Below, in pieces: positions 1 through 8,199 of a stretch of 58,405 bases of DNA. The notes below the pieces were generated by a model. It had not been told where the DNA came from. It made no database searches and saw only the letters and a program-made list of their open reading frames with translations. Both the position numbers and the translations under genes were made by a program. Position 1 is the first letter of the stretch. Every line of letters begins with the position of its first letter. This DNA comes from Akkermansiaceae bacterium (GTDB taxonomy: Bacteria; Verrucomicrobiota; Verrucomicrobiia; Verrucomicrobiales; Akkermansiaceae). The stretch is from assembly GCA_903934285.1 (NCBI GenBank), contig CAIZNN010000256.1, forward strand, positions 1-58,405, given 5' to 3'.

Positions 1-660
1 CCGCAGATAGCCCGCGATGAGCGCGTCCGCCTCATCCGGCATCCTGCGTCGCCGCAGGTCTGCCAACTCCGTCCACAACGCTGCGATATAGTTTCGGGAA
101 TACAGCAGGGGCAGGTGTTCCAGCAAGCGTTCCTCGCCGCCCGGGCCGGCGAATTGCACCACGAACTGGTCGTGGGCCGGCACCCGGGCGAGGATATGAA
201 AATGGTTGTCCATGATCGCGTAGGTGCGGATTTCCACCCCGGCGAAGCGGGCCAGGCGCCACATCAGGCGGCGCAGCGCTTCTTTTTCCGTCTCGCCGAG
301 CAAGCGTTCGCCGCCTGCGGTGCGGCTCATGATGTGATAGCTCGCGCCCTCCGCCGCGCTCAGCACGATCCGCTGGCGCCCGCCCTTCCAGCCCCGTGCA
401 AACACCCGGCCGAGGCTGGCACCCGTCGGCAACTCAATCCGTTCCAAGGCTGAGAGCACTCGTGGCTCGGGTTCCATCGTCGCATCCAGCCCCACCACCG
501 CTGCCGCCGTTTCGCCTGCTGCCGCCACTGCCGCTGCCGTTGCCGCTGCCGCCCCGCCAGTCGCCAGCGCTACAGTTCCACGCCTCTTCGTCCCGCCGCC
601 ACCAGACCTGCTATCAGACACGGAATTCAGCACTCCCAACCAACGATTCGTCGTTTTCAT
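1..660 (-). CDS. IS200-like Y1 (RAYT-type) transposase, 3' end outside window
   Basis: This frame is open from the left edge to an ATG at 660, and the C-terminus lies beyond position 1. The translated part contains YHIMSRTAGGE and then MDNHFHILARVP. The HFH is the metal-binding HUH motif of Y1 single-strand transposases, and the spacing matches REP-associated tyrosine transposases, which act on palindromic single-stranded DNA. The catalytic tyrosine should lie in the missing part. The first about 60 residues are Ala-rich low complexity, so the true start may be the ATG at 477 (MEPEPRVLSALERIE). It is divergent from the sugar-binding protein at 1063. The family assignment is firm; start and activity are unknown. 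Confidence 0.75.
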   Translation of the reverse strand, partial: MKTTNRWLGVLNSVSDSRSGGGGTKRRGTVALATGGAAAATAAAVAAAGETAAAVVGLDATMEPEPRVLSALERIELPTGASLGRVFARGWKGGRQRIVLSAAEGASYHIMSRTAGGERLLGETEKEALRRLMWRLARFAGVEIRTYAIMDNHFHILARVPAHDQFVVQFAGPGGEERLLEHLPLLYSRNYIAALWTELADLRRRRMPDEADALIAGYLR

Positions 661-1062
661 TTACCGAGAAGATAGGATTGAGCCGCCGTCGTCAAGTAGA
701 AAATGGCTGGCATTATGTTTATGTCGGGCTCAGTACCAAGAGTCGGCCCAGTCAGCCAAACGCCCAGGCAAGGGCTGCCGGACGATCCGGGGCGCGACCG
801 CGGAGGAAGCGAGGAATGAGGTAAAATGTTGCCACAGGGCAGCAACGGACAGCGACGGGCGGCGCTTGGGTGCCATGGCTGCCGCGCGAGAAAGGACGAA
901 GGGCAGGCAAATGCAGGAATCACTTGCTACGGGCCGCTGCCGTGGGCTAGAAGTCGGCATGGCAATGCGGCGGATGCGTTGCAAGTTTCCGGCTGCATGC
1001 TCGCGGTTGGGAACTGCCATCCCGCCCTGCCGCGCCGTGCCGAAAGCCATCAACAACCCGCC
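661..1062. other. Intergenic region between divergent genes
   Basis: This 402-base stretch separates the transposase from the sugar-binding lipoprotein. Apart from the 31-base element at 691-721 I see no recognisable promoter, RNA or conserved reading frame. An open frame runs through 826-1062 into the downstream gene, but its translation has low-complexity composition with no signal peptide or motif, so I treat it as non-coding. Confidence 0.5.
691..721. repeat. 31-base dispersed element, copy 1
   Basis: The element matches 32424-32454 at 27 of 31 positions without gaps. Its core AATGGCTGGCATTATG is identical in both copies. In copy 2 the core sits inside a perfect inverted repeat; here the left arm is degenerate. 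Both copies lie between divergently transcribed genes, which fits an operator, but a small repeat element is equally possible. Confidence 0.5.
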
Positions 1063-2022
1063 ATGAAACGCGCCGCAGTCACCTTGCATCTGTTGCTTCT
1101 GGTCAGTCTCAGTGCCGGGCTGGCCCTGCTCGGCGGGGTAAGCTGCAAGCGGGCACCCCAGGCGGCAGGTGGTGGCGGCAGGCTCTTCGGGGTCTCGTTG
1201 CAGTCGCTGAACAACCCGTTTTTTGTGGATCTGAATCAGGGGCTGAGGCAGGTTATCGAGGCTCAGGGCGACAAGTTGGTCACCCTCGACGCCCAGTATA
1301 ACTCACTCAAACAGAACAACGATGTGGCCGCCTTGCTCGAGCAACAGCCGGCGGCCATTTTCATCAACCCGCTGAATTGGGAGGGCATCAAGGGCACTCT
1401 CATCGAGGCGAAACGCAAGAATGTGCCCATCATCATTGTCGATGCGCCAGTGAGCGATCCGGATCTGGTGCTGTGCCAAGTCGCTAGCGACAATTTCGAG
1501 GCCGGCCGTCTCGCCTGCGAGGAGTTGGCGCGGCTCAAGCCGCAAGCCAAAATTGTCATTCTCCACCAAGGGGCGAACAAGGCGTGCATTGATCGGGTGG
1601 CGGGTTTCAAGGCCGAGATGGCCAAGCATGCCGGCATGCAGGTGCTCGACACGCAGGAGGGCAAAGGGGTCGCGGAGACCTCGCGCCCGGTGATGCGCGA
1701 CTTGTTGAGGCGCTTTCCCGAGCTGGACGCCGCGTTTCCGATCAACGACCCCAGCTCGATGGGGGCGATCGGGGCGATTGAGGAGATGGGTCGTGGGGGG
1801 CAAGTCACGGTGGTGACCGTGGACGGCTCGCGCGATGGGGCGGCGGCGATTTTGGCTGGCAAGTTGCACTCGACCTCGGCGCAATCGGCCCGCGAGATTG
1901 GCCGCATCGCGGCGCAAAAGGCCTACGAACATCTCGCCGGCAAAGCGGTGGCCAAGGACGTGGTCGTGCCGGTGAAACTCATCACCAAGAGTAACGCCGC
2001 CAGCATCCTCGAGGCGAAATGA
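1063..2022 (+). CDS. Sugar ABC transporter substrate-binding lipoprotein (RbsB-like)
   Basis: This is a 319-residue periplasmic binding protein of the ribose/galactose (Peripla_BP_4) type, expected to deliver a sugar to an ABC importer or chemoreceptor. The N-terminus MKRAAVTLHLLLLVSLSAGL is a signal peptide, followed by GGVSC, a weak lipobox that may anchor it to a membrane. Family features include SLNNPFF near the start, a GVAETSRPVMRDLL segment and DGSRDGAAAI in the second lobe. I chose the ATG at 1063 because it starts the signal peptide; the frame is open further upstream. No permease or ATPase gene is adjacent, so it is an orphan here. Confidence 0.85.
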   Translation: MKRAAVTLHLLLLVSLSAGLALLGGVSCKRAPQAAGGGGRLFGVSLQSLNNPFFVDLNQGLRQVIEAQGDKLVTLDAQYNSLKQNNDVAALLEQQPAAIFINPLNWEGIKGTLIEAKRKNVPIIIVDAPVSDPDLVLCQVASDNFEAGRLACEELARLKPQAKIVILHQGANKACIDRVAGFKAEMAKHAGMQVLDTQEGKGVAETSRPVMRDLLRRFPELDAAFPINDPSSMGAIGAIEEMGRGGQVTVVTVDGSRDGAAAILAGKLHSTSAQSAREIGRIAAQKAYEHLAGKAVAKDVVVPVKLITKSNAASILEAK

Positions 2023-2162
2023 TCCGCAGAAGGCAGCGCTGCCGCGCCTTTCTAATAGCCGGTCGGGGTGTCCTCCCGCCACCGCCGGAGCGCTTGGGAT
2101 TTTTTCAGCAGGAAGCCGAAGATGGCCCGGGGATTCGGTTAGACCGGTTGCGGGGTTTGGGT

Positions 2163-2789
2163 TCAGTCGAGCTGCACGATGCCGTGCCTGACGGCTTCGA
2201 TGGCGGCTTGGGTGCGATCGGTGGCGCCGAGTTTGTGCAAGATGCGGGAGATATGGGTTTTGATGCTTTCTTCGCCGCAAGCCAAGGCTCGGGAAATCTC
2301 CTTGTTGCTGAGGCCATTGACGATAAAACGCAGCACTTCCAATTCGCGTGCGGAGAGGTCCTTGCGGCGGAGGCGCTCGTTTTGTCTGGCGGCCACCTCG
2401 GGGGTCATCACTTGTTTGCCGCGATGCACGGCGCGCACGGCGGCGATGAGTTCGGCGCTGGTGAGGTCCTTGAGCACGCAGCCGCTGGCGCCGGCCTGCA
2501 ACGCGCGGTGGATTTCCTCGTCGCTGTCATAGGTGGTGACGATCAAGACGCGGGTGGCGGGCCAGCGTTCGCGAATGGCGAGGGTGGCTTGCACCCCGCC
2601 GCCGCCGGGCAGCCGCAAATCCATCAGCACCACGTCGGGCCGTTCGAGGCCGCAGAGAGCCAGCGACTCGGCCACGTCTTTGGCCTCGGCCACCACACGC
2701 AAGTCTGGGTAGGCGCCGAGGATGGCGGCGAGACCGACGCGGAACGCGGGATGGTCGTCGACAATGAGAATCCGAATGATGTTAGGCAT
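2163..2789 (-). CDS. NarL/LuxR-family response regulator
   Basis: This 208-residue protein has an N-terminal receiver and a C-terminal LuxR-type helix-turn-helix. The acidic pair is D11-D12 (IVDDH), the phospho-acceptor is D57 (VLMDLRLPG), and a VLKDL lysine is present. The DNA-binding half contains LSARELEVLRFIVNGLSNKE and an SIKTHISRILHKLG recognition region. The start at 2789 overlaps the end of the histidine kinase gene by 8 bases, so the two are translationally coupled partners. The regulon is unknown; the nearest candidate is the sugar-binding protein at 1063. Confidence 0.93.
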   Translation of the reverse strand: MPNIIRILIVDDHPAFRVGLAAILGAYPDLRVVAEAKDVAESLALCGLERPDVVLMDLRLPGGGGVQATLAIRERWPATRVLIVTTYDSDEEIHRALQAGASGCVLKDLTSAELIAAVRAVHRGKQVMTPEVAARQNERLRRKDLSARELEVLRFIVNGLSNKEISRALACGEESIKTHISRILHKLGATDRTQAAIEAVRHGIVQLD

Positions 2790-4854
2790 GGGGGATGGTG
2801 AGTTCAACAATGGTGCCGGCGCCGGGGGTGCTGCGGAGGTGCAGCACGGCGTGAATGGCGCTGGCGCGGGCCCGCATGCCCGGCAAGCCGAAACCGCCGT
2901 TGCTGTGGGCGGGTGGCGCGGCGGGCAGGCCGCTGCCGTCGTCGGTGACGGTAAGGCACACCGCAGTTTGCTGAAAGTCGAGTGCCAGCTCGAGGCGGCT
3001 GGCCCCGGCGTGGCGCACGGCATTGGTCAACGCTTCCTGGCCGATGCGCAGCAAGTCGTGCTCGAGTTGGGCCGGCAAGGGGCGGGGCGTGCCGGTGGCG
3101 CGCATTTCGAAGGTGATGGTGCTGCCCTCGGTGAGGTGGCGGCCAATCTGCGCCAAGGCGCTGCCGAGCGAGCCTTCTTCGAGCACTTGGGGGCGCAAGC
3201 CCCAGACGCTGCGCCGGGCTTCGGCGAGGCTCTGGCGGACCAATTGGCGGGCGAGGTCGAGGTGGCGGCGGGTGGAGTCGGGGATGACGCCGAGGCGGTC
3301 GCCGAGGGCTTCGAGTTGGACGCTGATGCTGGCGAACCCTTGGGCCAAGGTATCATGGATTTCGCCCGCCATGCGATTGCGCTCGCCGAACACCGCGGCA
3401 AACAGTGCGCGTGCCCGCTCCCGGCCGCGCCGTTCTTCGCGCAGCCGCCGCCGGGTCCGCACCCACAGCACACTCAGGGTAACCACCAGCACGGCCGTCA
3501 GGATCGCGAACAGCCGCCACGCCGACCACCAGGACGGCGCGCTCAACAGCCTGACGTCAGCAAAATTGCCCACTTGCAGGCTGAATCCTTGCGGCCGGCG
3601 ATGGGTGACGAATGCCTCCCAGCTGCCCACCTCGACATCGCAGACGCCGCTGACGGCAAGCGCGCTGCCGATGCGCCAGGGCAGTGCATGGGCGTCGTAG
3701 ATGCGTGCCAGAAACCGGACCTGGCCGTTTTCCAGGGTGAGGGTCCATTGGTTTTCGCCGCGGGCGGCGGCTTGGAGGATCCCGCGCACCGTCAACAGCC
3801 GGCCCTCGTGGGTGGTGGCGTCGGGCGGGTCGACCGTCAGCGGTGCCGGCGGTGGCAGCTTGCCGACGGGTTGCCACGCGGCATCGCGGAGTACTGGTGA
3901 ATACGCCCCGGGTTCCGGGAAGCCGGCGATGTCGACTTGTTCCCCCGGATGGGGCAGCGGCGACTCGCGCAGCCAGACGCGCAGGCCGCGCGTGGCGTCC
4001 TGCACCGCCAGCGGTCCGACCGGTGGCACCAGCGTCACGATGCCGCGCACGTGAACCAATCCGGAGGGTTCGCGGCGACTGGTGGGACGCAGGATTTGGT
4101 TCATCGGTACCACCGGCAGATCGAAGGGGCGTGCCTCACCGGGGCTGAGCACCACGATGTCATCGAGCGAGCGCACGTTGAGGGTGGGCAAAAACACCTC
4201 CTGCGCCCGCGAGTCGGGACTGTGCAGACAGACACCGAGCACACTCACCCGCGCGCCCACCAACTCGGGGTGGCCGACAATCTCATGGGTCAAGTTGAGG
4301 GTGACGCGGCCGCCGCCGCTGGCCAGTTCGAGGGCCAGCCAGCCGAGGCCGAACTCGGCGTTAATGCGTTGGCTGCGGACCACGCCGATGAGTTTGACGC
4401 GTTGGCTGTTGAGGCGCACGGCGAGCAGTTCCTCGTAGCTCACCGGCAACGCCTCGGGCAACCTGCCGTGGCCGAGCACGCGCAGTGAGTCGGCGCGGAC
4501 GATGGCGCCGAACACGCCCGGTTCGGCGTGACCGGTGATTTCGACCTCCGCACCGGGCCGGCAGCCGGCCGGCAGTGGCATCTCCGGTAGCCACACCCCG
4601 CCGGTGGCGTCTTGCACGGTGAAGTCGCTCGTGTCGGCGTGGCGGCAGTAGGTGACCACGCCGCGCAGCGTCAGTGGCGGCCGTTGCTGGGTTTCGTCGC
4701 TGGTGAGCGCGCGCACTTGTGCCGCGGTCCACAGCGGGGGTGCCGCGGCGGCGGTGGCGGCGCCGGTGGCGAGGGCCAGCGCAAGCACGCGCAGGAGAAG
4801 AGACGCAAGGCAGGGCACGGCATTGTTGTAGCGACAATGCCATGGGATTGCCAT
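2782..4854 (-). CDS. Membrane sensor histidine kinase (HisKA_3) with OB-like periplasmic repeats
   Basis: The 690-residue kinase is the partner of the response regulator that follows it. A signal peptide covers roughly residues 15-38. A periplasmic region of about 400 residues contains internal repeats of the form VRGIVT...VQDATxGxxVWL...PxPGxxVDIxGxxEPG (about residues 62-135 and 265-340), resembling OB folds. One membrane helix lies at about 445-466. The HisKA_3 domain has its phospho-acceptor at H500 in GEIHDTLAQG, followed by an ATPase domain with EALTNAVRHA, DDGSG and GGFGLPGMRAR. The ligand is unknown. A C5-G5 hairpin lies in the leader at 4866-4881. Confidence 0.9.
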   Translation of the reverse strand: MAIPWHCRYNNAVPCLASLLLRVLALALATGAATAAAAPPLWTAAQVRALTSDETQQRPPLTLRGVVTYCRHADTSDFTVQDATGGVWLPEMPLPAGCRPGAEVEITGHAEPGVFGAIVRADSLRVLGHGRLPEALPVSYEELLAVRLNSQRVKLIGVVRSQRINAEFGLGWLALELASGGGRVTLNLTHEIVGHPELVGARVSVLGVCLHSPDSRAQEVFLPTLNVRSLDDIVVLSPGEARPFDLPVVPMNQILRPTSRREPSGLVHVRGIVTLVPPVGPLAVQDATRGLRVWLRESPLPHPGEQVDIAGFPEPGAYSPVLRDAAWQPVGKLPPPAPLTVDPPDATTHEGRLLTVRGILQAAARGENQWTLTLENGQVRFLARIYDAHALPWRIGSALAVSGVCDVEVGSWEAFVTHRRPQGFSLQVGNFADVRLLSAPSWWSAWRLFAILTAVLVVTLSVLWVRTRRRLREERRGRERARALFAAVFGERNRMAGEIHDTLAQGFASISVQLEALGDRLGVIPDSTRRHLDLARQLVRQSLAEARRSVWGLRPQVLEEGSLGSALAQIGRHLTEGSTITFEMRATGTPRPLPAQLEHDLLRIGQEALTNAVRHAGASRLELALDFQQTAVCLTVTDDGSGLPAAPPAHSNGGFGLPGMRARASAIHAVLHLRSTPGAGTIVELTIPHA

Positions 4855-4865
4855 CTTTCAAATTG

Positions 4866-4881
4866 TCCCCCGAATGGGGGA
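4866..4881. other. Short hairpin TCCCCC-GAAT-GGGGGA
   Basis: A perfect 6-bp stem with a four-base loop lies between the ndk stop codon and the histidine-kinase start codon. It could be a weak terminator for ndk or a leader hairpin for the kinase, both read on the minus strand. There is no T-run after it on the minus strand, so intrinsic termination is not well supported. Confidence 0.3.
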
Positions 4882-4908
4882 TGGTGGCCGGTGGTGTTGG
4901 CTGGGGAG

Positions 4909-5334
4909 TTAGAAAGTGAAAACCTCACAATCCTTGAAGAAGCGCCGCACTTCCACCGCCGCGGATTCCGCGGAATCCGAGGCGTGGCAGACGTTGATCA
5001 TCTTGTTTTCGCCGAAATCGCCGCGAATGGTGCCGGGTGCCGCCACTTGCGAATCCGTCGGGCCGAGCAAGTCGCGGATCGCGCTGATCGCGTTTTCTCC
5101 TTCCAGGGCGGCCACCACCACCGGGGCCTGGCGCATGAAGCTGATGAGTTGCGGGTAGACCGTTAGATGGCTGATATGGGCATAATGCTCGTGGAGGATG
5201 TCCTCGCCGAGGAGCATCATCTTGATGCCGCGGAGTTGAAAGCCGGCGGCTTGAAAGCGCGCCAGCACCGGTCCGACCAGCCGCTTTGCCACGGCATCCG
5301 GCTTGAAGATCACAAGTGAGGTCTCGATTGACAT
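4909..5334 (-). CDS. ndk: Nucleoside diphosphate kinase
   Basis: The enzyme transfers the gamma phosphate of ATP to nucleoside diphosphates through a phosphohistidine. The 141-residue length is normal for the family. It contains the conserved KPDAV near the N-terminus, the GTIRGDFG loop, and the active-site H117 in NVCHASDS (commonly N-x-x-H-G-S-D-S). The ATG at 5334 (MSIETSLVIFKPD) is the standard start; the upstream extension of the frame has no family match. The bases before it include GGGCGGGAG, one of the few Shine-Dalgarno-like leaders in this window. Confidence 0.95.
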   Translation of the reverse strand: MSIETSLVIFKPDAVAKRLVGPVLARFQAAGFQLRGIKMMLLGEDILHEHYAHISHLTVYPQLISFMRQAPVVVAALEGENAISAIRDLLGPTDSQVAAPGTIRGDFGENKMINVCHASDSAESAAVEVRRFFKDCEVFTF

Positions 5335-5474
5335 GCCGCGGCAATACTCCCGCCCTGTCCAATGCGCAAGCGCGGATGTGGCGGGCAGGCCCGGATTGTT
5401 GCCACCATCGGCAGCCGTGGGCAAGGTGCCAGCGCGCGCGTTCCAGCCATGGTTGACCTATCCGCTGTTGTTTA

Positions 5475-6125
5475 TCACAGTTGGGAGTCCGGGGCCACGG
5501 CGCGGGCCACGGCACTGGCCACGGCGCGGGTTGCGGCGCGGAGGTCATCGGCTTGCAACAGCGCGGAGACCATCACGATGCGGCGGGCGCCGGCGGCGAG
5601 CACCTGCGGGAGATTGCCGGGATGGATGCCGCCGATGCAAAACGCCGGCAGGCGGGCCCCGACGTCGCGCTCCATCGCGGCGACATCGCCGAGGCCGATG
5701 GCCGGTCGCCCGGCCTTGGTGGGCGTGGGAAAGAGCGGGCCGAAACCGATGTAATCGAACCCCTCCGCCAACGCGGCGCGGGCTTGCGCCAGCGAATGGG
5801 TCGAACGGCCGATGAGCATGCCGCCGCCTGTTAGATCGCGGGCTGCCCTCAGCGTGCCATCGTCTTGGCCGAGGTGGACGCCATCGGCGCCCACGCTCGC
5901 GGCGAGGGCGGGATAATCATTGAGAATGAAGGGCACGCCGGCCGCGCGGCACAGTGGCAGCACGCGCCGGGCGACCGCTTCGATCAGCGCGAGGGGGTGG
6001 CCCTTGGCGCGGAGCTGGAGCAAGTCCGCGCCTCCGGCCAACAAGGCCCCCGCCACCCGTTCCGCATCGGCCTCCGCCACGTAGCCGAGATCCAGGATGC
6101 AGTAGAGATATGGGTCATGGGTCAT
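5475..6125 (-). CDS. thiE: Thiamine-phosphate synthase
   Basis: ThiE couples the hydroxymethylpyrimidine and thiazole moieties to make thiamine monophosphate. The 216-residue TIM barrel shows LQLRAKG, FILNDYPALAASVGADGVHL with GQDD, the IGRSTHS strand, DYIGFGPLFPTPTK and the phosphate-binding CIGGI. I start at the ATG at 6125 (MTHDPYLYCILD); a longer frame reaches 6182 but overlaps the end of accC. No other thi genes and no recognisable TPP riboswitch are nearby. It lies 10 bases downstream of accC on the same strand and could be cotranscribed with it. Confidence 0.92.
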   Translation of the reverse strand: MTHDPYLYCILDLGYVAEADAERVAGALLAGGADLLQLRAKGHPLALIEAVARRVLPLCRAAGVPFILNDYPALAASVGADGVHLGQDDGTLRAARDLTGGGMLIGRSTHSLAQARAALAEGFDYIGFGPLFPTPTKAGRPAIGLGDVAAMERDVGARLPAFCIGGIHPGNLPQVLAAGARRIVMVSALLQADDLRAATRAVASAVARAVAPDSQL

Positions 6126-6135
6126 GGGGATAAAC

Positions 6136-7488
6136 CTATAGTTTCCGTTCTTCGAGGAAGCGTGCGACCCAGCCGATGTCATAGGTGCCGGCGACGAAGT
6201 CGGGATGGGCGATGATTTCCTGTTGGAACGGGATGGTGGTCTTGATGCCGCGGATCATGAACTCGCCCAGCGCGCGTTTCATCCGCGCAATGGCGATCTC
6301 ACGCGTCGAACCGGTGACAATGAGTTTGGCGATGAGCGAGTCATAGTGCGAGGGGACGGTGTAGCCGGAGTACACGTGGGTATCGACGCGCACGCCCTTG
6401 CCGCCTGGGGCATACCACAGGTCGATGGTGCCGGGGCTGGGGGCGAAGTTGTTATATGGGTCCTCGGCATTGATGCGGCATTCGATGGCGTGGCCGCGCG
6501 GGGAGGATTTATACACATGGCGGGACAGCGGTTCGCCGGCGGCGACGCTGATTTGTTCCTTGATGAGCTCACAGCCCATGACTTCCTCGGTGATCGGGTG
6601 CTCGACCTGAATCCGGGTGTTCATTTCCATGAAGTAGAAATTTTCCGCGGCGGCATCGACGAGATACTCGATGGTGCCGGCATTCTGATAGTTGATGGCG
6701 CGGATGAGTTGCACCGAGGCGTCGCCCATGCGGGCGCGCAACTCGGGGGTGAGCAGGGGCGAGGGGCATTCCTCGATGATTTTCTGGTTGCGCCGTTGCA
6801 TCGAGCAATCGCGCTCCCAGAGGTGGACGAAGTTGCCATGCGCATCGCCGAACACCTGGAACTCCACGTGGTGCGGGTTGATGACGAGTTTTTCGAGGTA
6901 GCATTCGCCATTGCCAAAGGCGACCAACGCCTCGTTGGATGCGGCATAGAACAAGTGGATGAAATCCGCCTGGTGGAAACACGGGCGCATGCCGCGGCCG
7001 CCACCGCCGGCGGTGGCCTTGATCATGACGGGGAAGCCGATGGTGATGGCGGCGGCGAGGGCGGTATCCGGATCGCGCATGATGTCCGAGCCGGGAGTGA
7101 CCGGCACGCCATTGGCGAGGGCGGTGGCGCGGGCGGTGGCCTTATCGCCCATCATGGCGATGATGTCTGCGGACGGGCCGATGAAGGTGAAGCCGGAGGC
7201 GGCGCAGATTTGGGCGAAGCGGGCATTCTCGGAGAGAAAGCCATAGCCGGGATGAATCGCTTCGGCACCGGTGATTTCCGCGGCGGCGATGATGCGGTCC
7301 GGCATCAGATAGGATTTCTTGCTCGGGCCCGGCCCGATGCAGACCGCTTCGTCGGCAAGCTGCACGTGCATTGAATCGACGTCGGCCTCGGAGTAAACCG
7401 CGATTGATTCGATGCCGAGTTCACGGCAGGCACGCACGACGCGGAGGGCGATTTCGCCACGATTGGCGACCAGGACGCGTTTGAACAT
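6136..7488 (-). CDS. accC: Acetyl-CoA carboxylase, biotin carboxylase subunit
   Basis: AccC carboxylates the biotin on AccB using ATP and bicarbonate, the first step of fatty-acid synthesis. The 450-residue length is typical. It begins MFKRVLVANRGEIALRV and shows the GYGFLSEN motif, the Gly-rich ATP loop KATAGGGGRGMR, EKLVINPHHVEFQV, MNTRIQVEHPITEEV and ECRINAEDP. It follows accB on the same strand with a 46-base gap, the usual accB-accC arrangement. The leader is C-rich (CACCCCAGC before ATG) and has no Shine-Dalgarno sequence. Confidence 0.97.
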   Translation of the reverse strand: MFKRVLVANRGEIALRVVRACRELGIESIAVYSEADVDSMHVQLADEAVCIGPGPSKKSYLMPDRIIAAAEITGAEAIHPGYGFLSENARFAQICAASGFTFIGPSADIIAMMGDKATARATALANGVPVTPGSDIMRDPDTALAAAITIGFPVMIKATAGGGGRGMRPCFHQADFIHLFYAASNEALVAFGNGECYLEKLVINPHHVEFQVFGDAHGNFVHLWERDCSMQRRNQKIIEECPSPLLTPELRARMGDASVQLIRAINYQNAGTIEYLVDAAAENFYFMEMNTRIQVEHPITEEVMGCELIKEQISVAAGEPLSRHVYKSSPRGHAIECRINAEDPYNNFAPSPGTIDLWYAPGGKGVRVDTHVYSGYTVPSHYDSLIAKLIVTGSTREIAIARMKRALGEFMIRGIKTTIPFQQEIIAHPDFVAGTYDIGWVARFLEERKL

Positions 7489-7534
7489 GCTGGGGTGGGA
7501 TGGGGTTGGCGGGGGTCGAGGGTGCGGCGGCGGG

Positions 7535-7990
7535 CTATTTGATGCGGAACAACACGTCGCCGAATTGCACCGGCGAGCCGTCTTCGGCAATCACCGCACT
7601 CACGATGCCGGCACACTCCGCCTTGATCTCGTTCATCACCTTCATCGCCTCGATGATGCAGAGGGTCTGCCCGATCGCTATGGCATCGCCCACGCTAACC
7701 AGTGGCGGCGCGTCGGGCGAATTTTTGGAGTAGAAGGTGCCGACCATCGGCGAGGTGATCTCGCTGCCTTCCGCCACCGGAGCCGCCGCCACCGCCGGGG
7801 CGGCGGGACTTGGCGCGTTGACCGCCGCCACCGGCGCGGCGGTGGGCAGGCTCGCCAGCAGGCCGCGCAGGTCGTCGAGATCCGGGCCTTTTTTGAGTTT
7901 GAGGTGGAAGTCTTTGTGACTGAGGTCGAGGAGGGTCAGCCCATGCTCATGCATGAGCTCGACGATGCTGCGGATTTCTTGGATGTCCAT
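7535..7990 (-). CDS. accB: Biotin carboxyl carrier protein of acetyl-CoA carboxylase
   Basis: AccB carries the biotin that shuttles CO2 between AccC and the carboxyltransferase. The 151 residues comprise an N-terminal MDIQEIRSIVELM segment, an Ala/Pro-rich linker at about 50-75, and a biotinyl domain with EAMKVMNEI, in which K117 is the biotinylation site. It ends directly at the domain (FGDVLFRIK). The start at 7990 is preceded by a pyrimidine tract (CTTCCTCTCTC) rather than a purine ribosome-binding site. It is the first gene of accB-accC. Confidence 0.96.
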   Translation of the reverse strand: MDIQEIRSIVELMHEHGLTLLDLSHKDFHLKLKKGPDLDDLRGLLASLPTAAPVAAVNAPSPAAPAVAAAPVAEGSEITSPMVGTFYSKNSPDAPPLVSVGDAIAIGQTLCIIEAMKVMNEIKAECAGIVSAVIAEDGSPVQFGDVLFRIK

Positions 7991-8135
7991 GAGAGAGGAA
8001 GGGGGGGTAGGAAAGGTGGCTGGGTGATTGGCGGCAGCGGCGTGACCGCAGTTGCGGCGCAGCATGAAGGGTAGAAGCACCAGCGCACCCCGTCAAGTCG
8101 GAACCCGCCAGTCGGGCGGCGCTGTCGGGCGAAGC

Positions 8136-8164
8136 TTGACAAGGATGCTAGGGTGTCAGCTTGG
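8136..8164 (+). promoter_or_regulatory. Possible promoter upstream of the L,D-transpeptidase
   Basis: A perfect -35 hexamer TTGACA occupies 8136-8141, about 58 bases before the ATG at 8200. No good -10 box is found at 16-18 bases spacing (GCTTGG at 17), so this is only a weak candidate. Confidence 0.2.
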
Positions 8165-8199
8165 GTATCGGCTTGGTAAAAACATTTTTTCAGCGGCGC

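Noticed and set aside
826-1062. N-terminal extension of the sugar-binding protein
   Set aside because: The extension lacks a signal peptide at its start and has random-looking composition; the ATG at 1063 begins a proper lipoprotein signal.
2034-2045. Terminator GGCAGCGCTGCC after the sugar-binding protein
   Set aside because: It is a 12-base palindrome without loop or T-run, so it is weak as a terminator and may be chance in GC-rich DNA.
2722-3900. A 392-codon plus-strand frame over the histidine kinase
   Set aside because: The kinase frame on the minus strand has all expected motifs; the plus-strand product is low complexity.
6070-6140. TPP riboswitch upstream of thiE
   Set aside because: Only 10 bases separate accC and thiE and no thi-box sequence is visible.
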